DNA from: Myxococcus guangdongensis | GTDB taxonomy: Bacteria; Myxococcota; Myxococcia; Myxococcales; Myxococcaceae | Reading direction: 5' to 3' | Assembly (NCBI RefSeq): GCF_024198255.1 | Contig: NZ_JAJVKW010000003.1 | Location: 558,001 to 622,000, forward strand | DNA length: 64,000 bases | In this document: positions 26,982 to 34,066 of the stretch, piece by piece | Layout of the letters: each line of letters starts with the position of its first letter | How positions within the stretch are numbered: position 1 is the stretch's first letter | Translations under genes and position numbers: made by a program | Notes under the pieces: model-generated | What the model saw: only the letters and a program-made list of their open reading frames with translations | Told to the model about the DNA's origin: nothing | Database searches by the model: none

Positions 26982-27205
26982 TGCGCCCTTGGGTGCCCAT
27001 GTCGGGCTTTCAAGAGGGAAGCCGGTGCGATTCCGGCGCGGTCCCGCCACTGTGAATGGGCAGCCCTGAGGTCAGGGCCGGGGACTTCGGTTGTCGCCAC
27101 TCCGGCGGTGTCCAGGCGGACGCTCCGGGGGAAGGCGGAAGCCCCCTTCCAGCCAGACGCGTCGTGCGCCTGGAGCTGGAGTCCATCAGCCAGGAGACCT
27201 GCCCG
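26982..27205 (+). ncRNA. cobalamin riboswitch 1
   Basis: The leader of the TonB receptor gene has the hallmarks of an adenosylcobalamin-type aptamer: GGGAAGCCGGTGCGATTCCGG at about 27016-27036 (first half of the P3/P4 core), CCCGCCACTGTGAA at 27043-27056, and the B12 box GCCAGGAGACCTGCC at 27189-27203. Directly after it comes a P13-like hairpin (27216-27234) whose loop GTGG can pair with CCAC at 27047-27050, the expected L5-L13 kissing contact. B12 should turn the downstream genes down. Confidence 0.93.
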
Positions 27206-27215
27206 AGGGTGCGGA

Positions 27216-27274
27216 CGTGTCGCGTGGCGACACGGGCGGATGGCCTTCTCTCTTCGATGGAGAGAGCGGAAGGC
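27216..27274 (+). promoter_or_regulatory. riboswitch expression platform (P13-like hairpin and ribosome-site-masking hairpin)
   Basis: CGTGTCGC / GCGACACG (27216-27234) is perfect. A second stem pairs CCTTC (27244-27248) with GAAGG (27269-27273) and CTCT with AGAG across a 3-base bulge, covering the purine-rich bases just before the ATG at 27280. This suggests control of translation initiation rather than termination. Confidence 0.6.
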
Positions 27275-27279
27275 GGAGC

Positions 27280-29241
27280 ATGCGGCGCACCTTCCTCGCC
27301 GGGCACCTGGTGTGTCTGGCGCTCAGCCTGCCTTCCGGAGCGCACGCGCAGGCGTCGGAGGACGCCGTCGTGCCCGCGACGGTGGTGCGAGGCAAGGCGC
27401 CGCCGCCTCCGGACTCGCCCGAGCGCCGCGACCCCACCGGCGCCATCACCGTCATCGACGCCAGCGAGCATGCGGGCGAGGCCCGGGACACGGCGGAGCT
27501 GCTCGTGGGCTCGGTGGGGCTCGCGGTGCAGGACTCCGGCGGCTACGGGCAGAGCAAGAGCCTGGTGGTGCGCGGCGCCGCGTCGAACGGGGTGTTGGTG
27601 TTCCTGGATGGAATCCCGCTCAACGGCGCGGGTGGCATGGCGGACCTGTCGCAGGTGCCGGCCGCGTTGGTGGAGCGGCTGGAGGTGCTGCGCGGCGGCG
27701 CGGGGGCGCGCTATGGCTCGGGAGGGCTCGGCGGCGCGGTGAACATCGTCACGCGCGCGCCGTCGTCGCACGTGCGAGCCAGTGGGGAAGTGGTCTACGG
27801 GAGCTGGAACACGGCGCTGGGGCACGTGGCCGTCACCGGGCCGCTGTTGGATGGGAATGCGCTGGTGCTGCTGCACGCGGGGCGCTCCGATGGGGACTTC
27901 GCCTACGAGCTCGATGAGCTGCCCGCGGTGCCAGACAACCCCGTCACGGCGGAGGCGCGCGCGCGCAACGACGCGAAGGGGGGCGGCGTGCTGCTGCGGT
28001 ATCGGCGGCGGCTCCCGGGCGGCTCGCGGCTGGATGTGTTGTCCGAGCTGTCGCTGGAGGACCGCGCGATTCCGGGCACGGTGCAGAACCCCCAGTCCGC
28101 GGGGCGACAGGATTTGGACCGGCTGTCCTTGGGCGTGCGGTGGTCGGGGACGCAGGCGAGTGCGAGGGGGTTCTTCCGTCGCGATGGTCTGGAGGTGACG
28201 GGTGGACTGCTGGGCGCGGGTGGGCCGCAGCGGCATGTCGTGGGCGGAGTGGAGCTGGAGGGGCGGACGCTGCTCGGGGGCGGGCACGCGCTGACGGCGA
28301 CGGTGGCGTCGTCGGGGGAGCAGGTCACCCAGGCGAAGGGCGCGCAGTCCGCGAGCTGGTGGCGCGGCAGCGTGATGGTGATGGACGAGTGGGCGCTGGT
28401 CGACGAGGTGTTGAGCGTCGTGCCGTCGCTGCGGTTCGAGCGGGTGGGGCCCTACTGGCTGTTCTCTCCGAAGCTCGGCGCGTGGTTGTCATTGGGCGGC
28501 GGTGTGGGGATTCGCGCGAACGCGGGACAGTCGCATCGCGCGCCGTCGTTCCTGGAGCTGTACATCCGGCAGGGGACGTTGTTGCCCAATCCGGGGTTGA
28601 GGCCCGAGCGGGTGCTCTACGCGGACGCGGCGGTGGTCTGGGATTCCCAGGCGATGGTGGCGGGGGCTCCGCGGTGGAGTGTGACGGCGGGCGGCTTCGC
28701 GGCGCTGTACGAGGACCTCATCGCGTACGAGCTGTATCCGCCGATGATGGCGCGGCCGTACAACTTCGACGCCGCGCGGGTGTGGGGCGCGGAGCTGGAG
28801 GCGGAGGCGCGGCTGTTCTCGTGGCTGTCGGCGAGCGGTGGCTACACGTGGCTGCGCACGCAGAACCGATTGGGAGACCCGCGCTACTTCAATCAGGACC
28901 TGCCCAATCGGCCGCGGCAGAAGTGGGTGGGGCGTGTGCGCGCGGGGCCGGAGTGGCTCAACGCTCGCACCGAGGTGCTGTATCAGGCCTCGCAGTTCGT
29001 CAATCGCACGGGCACGCGCTCACTGCCATCGCGCACGCTGTGGAGCGTGGGAGCCTCCAGCACCTTCCTGCACCGGCCGGAGGTGACGCTGTCGGTCGAG
29101 GTGAAGAACCTGCTCGACGCGCGGGTGCAGGACTTCACCGGCTTCCCGCTGCCAGGGCGCGCGGCGTACGCGACGCTCGCGGTGTCGCTCGAGCCGGCGC
29201 CTTCCGCTCCCGAGGGCTCGAATGCACCGCGTGCTCCGTGA
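27280..29241 (+). CDS. TonB-dependent outer-membrane receptor, BtuB-like
   Basis: A 653-residue protein. Signal peptide (cleavage after AHA), an N-terminal plug domain with VVRGAASNGVLVFLDGIPLN and VERLEVLRGGAGARYGSGGLGGAVNIVTR, then a 22-strand-type barrel with the usual TonB-receptor end region (VKNLLDAR...). The size matches BtuB (about 610-650). The start is the ATG at 27280; the frame extends into the riboswitch, which is not coding. The B12 riboswitch directly upstream identifies the cargo as cobalamin or a related corrinoid. The beta-propeller-like lipoprotein 40 bases downstream is probably its surface partner. Confidence 0.9.
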   Translation: MRRTFLAGHLVCLALSLPSGAHAQASEDAVVPATVVRGKAPPPPDSPERRDPTGAITVIDASEHAGEARDTAELLVGSVGLAVQDSGGYGQSKSLVVRGAASNGVLVFLDGIPLNGAGGMADLSQVPAALVERLEVLRGGAGARYGSGGLGGAVNIVTRAPSSHVRASGEVVYGSWNTALGHVAVTGPLLDGNALVLLHAGRSDGDFAYELDELPAVPDNPVTAEARARNDAKGGGVLLRYRRRLPGGSRLDVLSELSLEDRAIPGTVQNPQSAGRQDLDRLSLGVRWSGTQASARGFFRRDGLEVTGGLLGAGGPQRHVVGGVELEGRTLLGGGHALTATVASSGEQVTQAKGAQSASWWRGSVMVMDEWALVDEVLSVVPSLRFERVGPYWLFSPKLGAWLSLGGGVGIRANAGQSHRAPSFLELYIRQGTLLPNPGLRPERVLYADAAVVWDSQAMVAGAPRWSVTAGGFAALYEDLIAYELYPPMMARPYNFDAARVWGAELEAEARLFSWLSASGGYTWLRTQNRLGDPRYFNQDLPNRPRQKWVGRVRAGPEWLNARTEVLYQASQFVNRTGTRSLPSRTLWSVGASSTFLHRPEVTLSVEVKNLLDARVQDFTGFPLPGRAAYATLAVSLEPAPSAPEGSNAPRAP

Positions 29242-29280
29242 GCCTGAACTGTTCTTGGTGTCTCCCTTCGTGAGGACTCG

Positions 29281-30894
29281 ATGCTCCCTGCACCTTCCTT
29301 CGTAGAGCCCAGGCGGCTCGTCCTGTCGCTGCTCTGTGTCTCGGTGCTCGTGCTCACGGGCTGTCCCGACGAGGGCGTGGTCTGCACCTCTGGCCTCGTC
29401 GTCTGTGACGGCGCCTGTGTGGACACGCGCGGCGACACCGCGCACTGCGGCGCCTGTGGCACCACGTGCTCCTCGGGCGAGGTCTGTCAGGACGGCGCCT
29501 GTGGTTGCCGCGCCGGCACCGTGTCTTGTGGCGGCGCCTGCGTGGACACCGCGACGGACGTCGCCCACTGCGGCGCGTGTGGCTCGGCCTGTGCCTCCGG
29601 ACAGGTCTGCGAGTCCGGCGCCTGTCGCGAGGGCTGCTCCGAAGGTCTGCTGCGCTGCTCCGGCGCGTGCGTGGACGGCCAGACGGATGCGCTCCACTGC
29701 GGAGCCTGCGGCAACGTGTGCCCCGACGCGCAGTCCTGCCGCGCCGGGCGTTGCACCTACGACGTGGTGGCCGCGTGCTTCACCAACGGTCAGCTCGTGG
29801 GCATCCAGGCGGGGACGGACCAGCTCGGACCTCGCCGTGAGTTCGGCGCGGGCATCCAGGCGCTCGCGTCCTGGGATGGCTTCGTGCTCGGCGCGGACAT
29901 GACCAACGGCAAGCTGCTCCAGGCCCCCGGCGGCAACCTGGGCGCGCTCGTGGAGGAGGACTCGTTGGGCGTCGTGTCCGGCTCCCCCAATGACATCCTC
30001 GTGGACCCGCCGCACGTGTACGTCATCGACTCGGTGAACAACACGCTCCAGGTGCTCCGCCGCGACGGCGCAGCCCACGGCAACGGCCTGGGCCTGCGCA
30101 CCGTGGGTCAGTTGAACCTGGGGCCGAACACCAGCCCCCAGGCACTCGCGCGCTTCGGCAACCTGCTCTACATCCCGCTCTTCGGCACCGGCAGCTCCAA
30201 CTTCCAGCACGGCAACGCCGTGGCGCGCGTGGACATCTCCGACCCCACGCAGCCGCGCAAGGTGGACACCCTGTCGCTCACCGGCCTGGACCTGAAGCCC
30301 TTCGACAGCAGCGGCTCCATGCCCCTGCCGTTCTCGGTCGCGGCGACGCGCACCCACGTGTACGTGGCCCTCACCAACCTCAACCCCGCCAATGACTACC
30401 GCCCCAACGGGCCCGGCATGCTCGCGCGCATCGACCCCGCCACCGGCGCCGTGAGCGCCATCGACCTGGGCAAGGAGCGCTGCCTCAACGCGGGCTACGT
30501 GGAAGCCGTCGGTGACCAGCTCGTGGTTGCCTGCATCGGTGAGGCCATCTACGACACGGCCAATGGCTACATCGCCACGTCCGTGCGCTCCACGGGCCTG
30601 GTGCTGGTGAAGAACGACGTGCCCGTGGCGTCCTACGCGCTGAATCCTGGGTGTCAGCCCGGCGCACCGGGTTGCATGCTGTCCGTGGCCAGCCGCTTCG
30701 CCGTGTCCCGGGGCGCGGTGTACCTGGCGGACACCAACGCGGGGCGCGTCTTCGTCGTGGAAGTCGGCGATGGCACCCTCACCGAGCGCAGGGGTTACTC
30801 CACGCCCACCGCGAAGGGCCCCGCGCTCGAGGCGTGCCCGGTGGACCCCCGACGCCCCGTGTCCAACGCCATCGACGTCACCGCGCTCCATTGA
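29281..30894 (+). CDS. surface lipoprotein: Cys-rich repeats plus YncE/BtuG-like beta-propeller
   Basis: A 537-residue protein with lipobox VLTGC. Residues about 30-155 hold three or four Cys-rich repeats of the type CDGACVDTRGDTAHCGACG, seen in many myxobacterial surface proteins (Stig1-like). Residues about 160-537 have repeated strand-turn units such as SPNDILVDPPHVYVIDSVNN and VYLADTNAGRVFVVEVGDG, resembling YncE-type propellers. In Bacteroides, BtuG is a propeller lipoprotein that sits on BtuB and captures B12. This gene follows a BtuB-like gene under a B12 riboswitch, so an equivalent role is a strong inference, though sequence similarity to BtuG cannot be checked here. Confidence 0.75.
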   Translation: MLPAPSFVEPRRLVLSLLCVSVLVLTGCPDEGVVCTSGLVVCDGACVDTRGDTAHCGACGTTCSSGEVCQDGACGCRAGTVSCGGACVDTATDVAHCGACGSACASGQVCESGACREGCSEGLLRCSGACVDGQTDALHCGACGNVCPDAQSCRAGRCTYDVVAACFTNGQLVGIQAGTDQLGPRREFGAGIQALASWDGFVLGADMTNGKLLQAPGGNLGALVEEDSLGVVSGSPNDILVDPPHVYVIDSVNNTLQVLRRDGAAHGNGLGLRTVGQLNLGPNTSPQALARFGNLLYIPLFGTGSSNFQHGNAVARVDISDPTQPRKVDTLSLTGLDLKPFDSSGSMPLPFSVAATRTHVYVALTNLNPANDYRPNGPGMLARIDPATGAVSAIDLGKERCLNAGYVEAVGDQLVVACIGEAIYDTANGYIATSVRSTGLVLVKNDVPVASYALNPGCQPGAPGCMLSVASRFAVSRGAVYLADTNAGRVFVVEVGDGTLTERRGYSTPTAKGPALEACPVDPRRPVSNAIDVTALH

Positions 30895-30934
30895 CAATGC
30901 CTGTCACCCGCCATATCCCGGCCGCGTCCTCGGT

Positions 30935-31115
30935 GCCGTCGTGAGAACCACGGCGGCTCTAGGGAACCCGGTGCGAATCCGGGACTGCCCCGCAGCGGTG
31001 TGCAGGAACGACCGCCGTCATGTGAAGCACTGGTCCCTCCCGGGACTGGGAAGCGACGGCCATTAGGTGGGCGCCCTCCGGGGCTCCCGCGCCTGCGAGT
31101 CCGAAAACCTGCCGT
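30935..31115 (+). ncRNA. cobalamin riboswitch 2
   Basis: A second, separate aptamer: GGGAACCCGGTGCGAATCC at about 30962-30980, GGGACTGCCCCGCAGCGGTG following it, the purine-rich CACTGG...GGGACTGGGAAGCG stretch at 31028-31056, and the B12 box CGAGTCCGAAAACCTGCC at 31096-31113. Its form is the classic cobalamin consensus and differs clearly from riboswitch 1, so it is not a recent copy. It controls the lipoprotein/surface protein/Rieske unit. Confidence 0.93.
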
Positions 31116-31279
31116 GGACCCGTGCCCCTTGGGCACGGACATCACCGAGGCCTCCGAGGGGAGGCGGCGGAGGCGTCAGCCTTTCCATCCGTGCACCCTG
31201 AGGTGCTTGGGTGACCGCCTTCGACCGCGTCCTCCTGGAAGCCCACCCGCCCGTGGGGGCGAGAGGGACGAGGACGCAG
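31116..31279 (+). promoter_or_regulatory. long leader after riboswitch 2 with three hairpins
   Basis: Between the B12 box and the ATG at 31280 are CCGTGCCC-3-GGGCACGG (31120-31138), GCCTCC-4-GGAGGC (31150-31165) and GCACC-4-GGTGC (31193-31206). The first may act as P13 or as a terminator; the rest could be the expression platform. No gene is supportable here. Confidence 0.5.
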
Positions 31280-32695
31280 ATGAAGACGGCTGAATCGAAG
31301 CGCGTGAAGCCCTGGATGAAGTCCGCATCACTGGCCGTGGCCTCCTTCGCCGTGGCCCTGCTCGGCACCGGTTGCAACCCGGAGTGTGTCGATCAGTTCG
31401 ACTGCCGCGCCGACAACGGCGAGCCCCCCGCGGGACAGCAGTGGGTCTGCGTCGACGAGAAGTGCGAGACCGAGCCCATCCCCACCACCCCGACGCCCGA
31501 CGCGGGCACGCCGGACTCGGGCACGCCCGACGCGGGACAGCCGGACTCGGGCACGCCCGACGCGGGTCAGCCGGACTCGGGGACGCCCGACGCGGGACAG
31601 CCGGACTCGGGTACGCCCGACGCGGGACAGCCGGACTCGGGTACGCCCGACGCGGGACAGCCGGATGCGGGTCCGGTGGTTGTCGACTGCGCGACGGTTC
31701 CGCTGGACCCGAAGCTGGGCACGCTCGTGCTCCAGCCCGGCTTCGTCGCCGCCGAGTCCGCGCCCCTGTCCGCGGACATCCTCGCGCTCGGCGCCTCTCC
31801 GGGCCCCACCTATGCCTTCTACGGCATCCAGGGTCGTGGCAAGGAGGCCGGGCTGTTCTCGCTGGGCACCTGGCCGAACCTCCAGCCCGGCACCACGAAG
31901 CTCTTCGACATCGTCACCCAGGCGGACCGGGACGGCTCCGCGGCCGTGTATCCGGGCGGCTACGTCATCAACGACGGCACGAGCGTCTTCACCGGCTACA
32001 CGCTGGGCTCCACGGGCGCTCCGGGCAACGTCGCGGCGTATGACCTGGTGACGCCGGCCAACTCCAACTACGTCGTCGCGCCCAAGAACTACTCGGCCGC
32101 GGCCTTCTGGAGCGGAGCGCTGAGCGCGGTGCTCGTCAACGGTGGCGGCCTGGGCACGCTGCCCGGCACCGACCTGGCCGTCTACGGCCTGGTGACGTCC
32201 ACGGACCCCACGAGCGCGGTGCGCGTGGCCAACTTCCCGCAGGGTGACGCGGTGGCCAGCGGCTTCACCGCCGTGACGTCCAACGGCATCGCCGCGCTGG
32301 GCTACTTCGACGGCAACTTCGTCAACGTCATCTACGGCGTGGCGCCCGCCACCGTCTCCGCGGCCATCACCAGCGGGACGCCGCTGGACCTGGGCGCCCA
32401 GGCGAAGATCGACGTGGGCAGCGACTTCAACGGCGCGGGTGCCTTCGGCTCGGGCGTCGCCATCAACCGTGGTGGCTACGACGCGGACTTCAACTTCGTG
32501 AGCACCGACGTGTCCCGCTACGCGCTGTCCGTCGGCACGGGCGACGCCGTGACGGTGGGCGCGCGCGTGCCCGTGCTCGGCTACGTCAACCAGTGCACCT
32601 CGGTGACGATGCTGGAGCCGCTCGGCTCCGACGTGCTCGTCGGCGTGTCCGACCGCAACGGCCGGCGCCTGGTGCGCCTCCAGGTGGCCCCGTGA
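31280..32695 (+). CDS. B12-regulated lipoprotein with 10-residue repeat linker and propeller-like domain
   Basis: A 471-residue protein. Lipobox LLGTGC; then a small Cys-containing segment (NPECVDQFDC, WVCVDEKC). A linker of exactly six decapeptides of the TPDAGQPDSG type follows, encoded by six 30-bp units at 31493-31672. A beta-rich domain of about 340 residues ends the protein. The linker would hold the domain away from the membrane. The domain is not recognised with certainty; it may be another propeller. The next gene begins inside its stop codon (GTGA). Placement under a cobalamin riboswitch implies corrinoid binding or handling at the cell surface. Confidence 0.75.
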   Translation: MKTAESKRVKPWMKSASLAVASFAVALLGTGCNPECVDQFDCRADNGEPPAGQQWVCVDEKCETEPIPTTPTPDAGTPDSGTPDAGQPDSGTPDAGQPDSGTPDAGQPDSGTPDAGQPDSGTPDAGQPDAGPVVVDCATVPLDPKLGTLVLQPGFVAAESAPLSADILALGASPGPTYAFYGIQGRGKEAGLFSLGTWPNLQPGTTKLFDIVTQADRDGSAAVYPGGYVINDGTSVFTGYTLGSTGAPGNVAAYDLVTPANSNYVVAPKNYSAAAFWSGALSAVLVNGGGLGTLPGTDLAVYGLVTSTDPTSAVRVANFPQGDAVASGFTAVTSNGIAALGYFDGNFVNVIYGVAPATVSAAITSGTPLDLGAQAKIDVGSDFNGAGAFGSGVAINRGGYDADFNFVSTDVSRYALSVGTGDAVTVGARVPVLGYVNQCTSVTMLEPLGSDVLVGVSDRNGRRLVRLQVAP

Positions 32696-33426
32696 ACACG
32701 CGCGCCCTCCACGGGCTCGGCCGGGGCGCGCTGTTCGCCCTGGCGCTGAGCCTGTCCGCGTGCGGCGGGGACGAGGCTCCCCCCGCGCCCACGGACGAGG
32801 ACGCGGGGCCCGGTGACTCGGGCACCGACGCGAGCCCCTCGCGGCCCGCGGACCCGTACGCGGACGAGGTGGTCGAGTACCTGCCCGGCCCCGGCGCGGG
32901 CTTCGGGCAGGACCGCTTCCCGTCCATCGTCCTGGGCGCCCCGGTGGGCGCGGGGCTGGACAGCGGGTCGCTGGATGTCCTCTCGCTGGGCAAGGGCGGC
33001 TCCATCACCTTGCGCTTCACGGACATCGCGGTGGTCGACGGCCCGGGCGTGGACCTGCTCGTCTTCGAGAACCCGTTCCTCATCGCGGGAGGCCCGCGCG
33101 CCTTCACCGAGCGGGGACGCGTCTCGGTGAGCGACGACGGCGTGCAGTGGCACGAGTTCCCCTGCGCCCCCTCGGACGCGACGAACAACTACCCGGGCTG
33201 CGCGGGCGTGCGTCCCGTCACGGCCAACCCCGCCGCCGGCATCAGCGCCACGGACCCCGCCGTGGCCGGGGGGGACGGGTTCGACCTGGCCACCGTGGGC
33301 CTCGCCCGGGCGCGTTACGTGCGCATCGTCGACGCGGGCACCAACGGCTCGGCGGGCACGTCCGCGGGCTTCGATCTGGACGGTGTCGCCGTGGTGAACG
33401 GCGTGTCGTTGCCCGCCGCGCCATGA
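32692..33426 (+). CDS. B12-regulated surface lipoprotein
   Basis: A 244-residue protein. Signal with lipobox SLSAC, an Asp/Pro/Gly-rich spacer, then a compact beta domain (GKGGSITLRFTDIAVVDGPG; VDLLVFENPF; SVSDDGVQWHEFPC; ARYVRIVDAG), in which the cysteine pair in the C-terminal half may form a disulfide. The pattern resembles the cell-surface proteins found beside btuB-type genes in other bacteria. The GTG start at 32692 overlaps the previous stop and the stop overlaps the Rieske start, so all three are co-translated. Function unknown. Confidence 0.75.
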   Translation: MNTRALHGLGRGALFALALSLSACGGDEAPPAPTDEDAGPGDSGTDASPSRPADPYADEVVEYLPGPGAGFGQDRFPSIVLGAPVGAGLDSGSLDVLSLGKGGSITLRFTDIAVVDGPGVDLLVFENPFLIAGGPRAFTERGRVSVSDDGVQWHEFPCAPSDATNNYPGCAGVRPVTANPAAGISATDPAVAGGDGFDLATVGLARARYVRIVDAGTNGSAGTSAGFDLDGVAVVNGVSLPAAP

Positions 33427-33914
33427 CCGACCTGGACCGCCGCGCCGCGCTCCTCACGCTGGCCCGGGGCGGCTGTGCCCTGGCCGCGCTGGGCGTGGGG
33501 TGCGGCGGCGAGTGGCGGGAGGCCGTCGTCCTGGACCTCCCGCCCGAGGGCGCCTCCTGCCCTGACCTCCCCCAGCCCGGCACCACCGCCGAGGGCTGGG
33601 TGGAGGTGCGGCTCCAGGACCATCCGGGCCTCGAGTCCCCTGGGGGCCACGCCCGGGTGCACGCGCCCGAGGCCCTGCTGGACGTGCTGCTGGTGCACAC
33701 GAAGCCCGGGTGCTTCGTGGCGCTGTGGCGCATCTGCACGCACGGCGACTGCGGCGTGGACTGGCGGCCCGCCGACGGCGTGATGGAGTGCCCCTGCCAC
33801 GGCTCGCGCTTCGCCCTGGACGGCGCCGTCCTCCAGGGCCCGGCGGAGCGTCCGCTGGCGGTGTTCACCGCGGTGCGGCAAGGCGCGTCCGTCTTCATCC
33901 ACCGGCCCCGCTGA
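33423..33914 (+). CDS. Tat-exported Rieske [2Fe-2S] lipoprotein under B12 control
   Basis: A 163-residue protein. The N-terminus has a twin-arginine signal (LDRRAALLTLARGG) running into a lipobox-like LGVGC. The Rieske ligands are CTHGDCGVDW (Cys, His) and CPCHGSRF (Cys, His), with the usual spacing. Tat export fits a folded iron-sulfur protein. The short length and the lack of a catalytic domain indicate an electron-transfer partner and not an oxygenase. It is the third gene in the riboswitch-2 unit. A role in reducing or handling corrinoid at the envelope is speculative. Confidence 0.85.
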   Translation: MTDLDRRAALLTLARGGCALAALGVGCGGEWREAVVLDLPPEGASCPDLPQPGTTAEGWVEVRLQDHPGLESPGGHARVHAPEALLDVLLVHTKPGCFVALWRICTHGDCGVDWRPADGVMECPCHGSRFALDGAVLQGPAERPLAVFTAVRQGASVFIHRPR

Positions 33915-33955
33915 GCCCCGCACCTGGGGGAAGCGGCCCGGCGCACTGTCAGTCC

Positions 33956-33994
33956 TGACCCGGTAACGGGCCTCCGCGCCCGGAGTCCGGGTCA
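33956..33994 (+). terminator. hairpin after the Rieske gene
   Basis: TGACCCGG / CCGGGTCA, a perfect 8-bp repeat enclosing a GC-rich loop of 23 bases that can itself fold. It lies 41 bases after the Rieske stop and before the next promoter. Confidence 0.5.
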
Positions 33995-34066
33995 GCCCCG
34001 TCCCCCTCCGGGGCACAGGTCTCCCTCTCTTACGTTGAGAGAGAGTCGTGTAATGTCGGGGATTCG

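Noticed and set aside
31493..31672. Short regular repeats that could suggest a CRISPR array
   Set aside because: The units are contiguous without spacers and encode an in-frame decapeptide in a lipoprotein.
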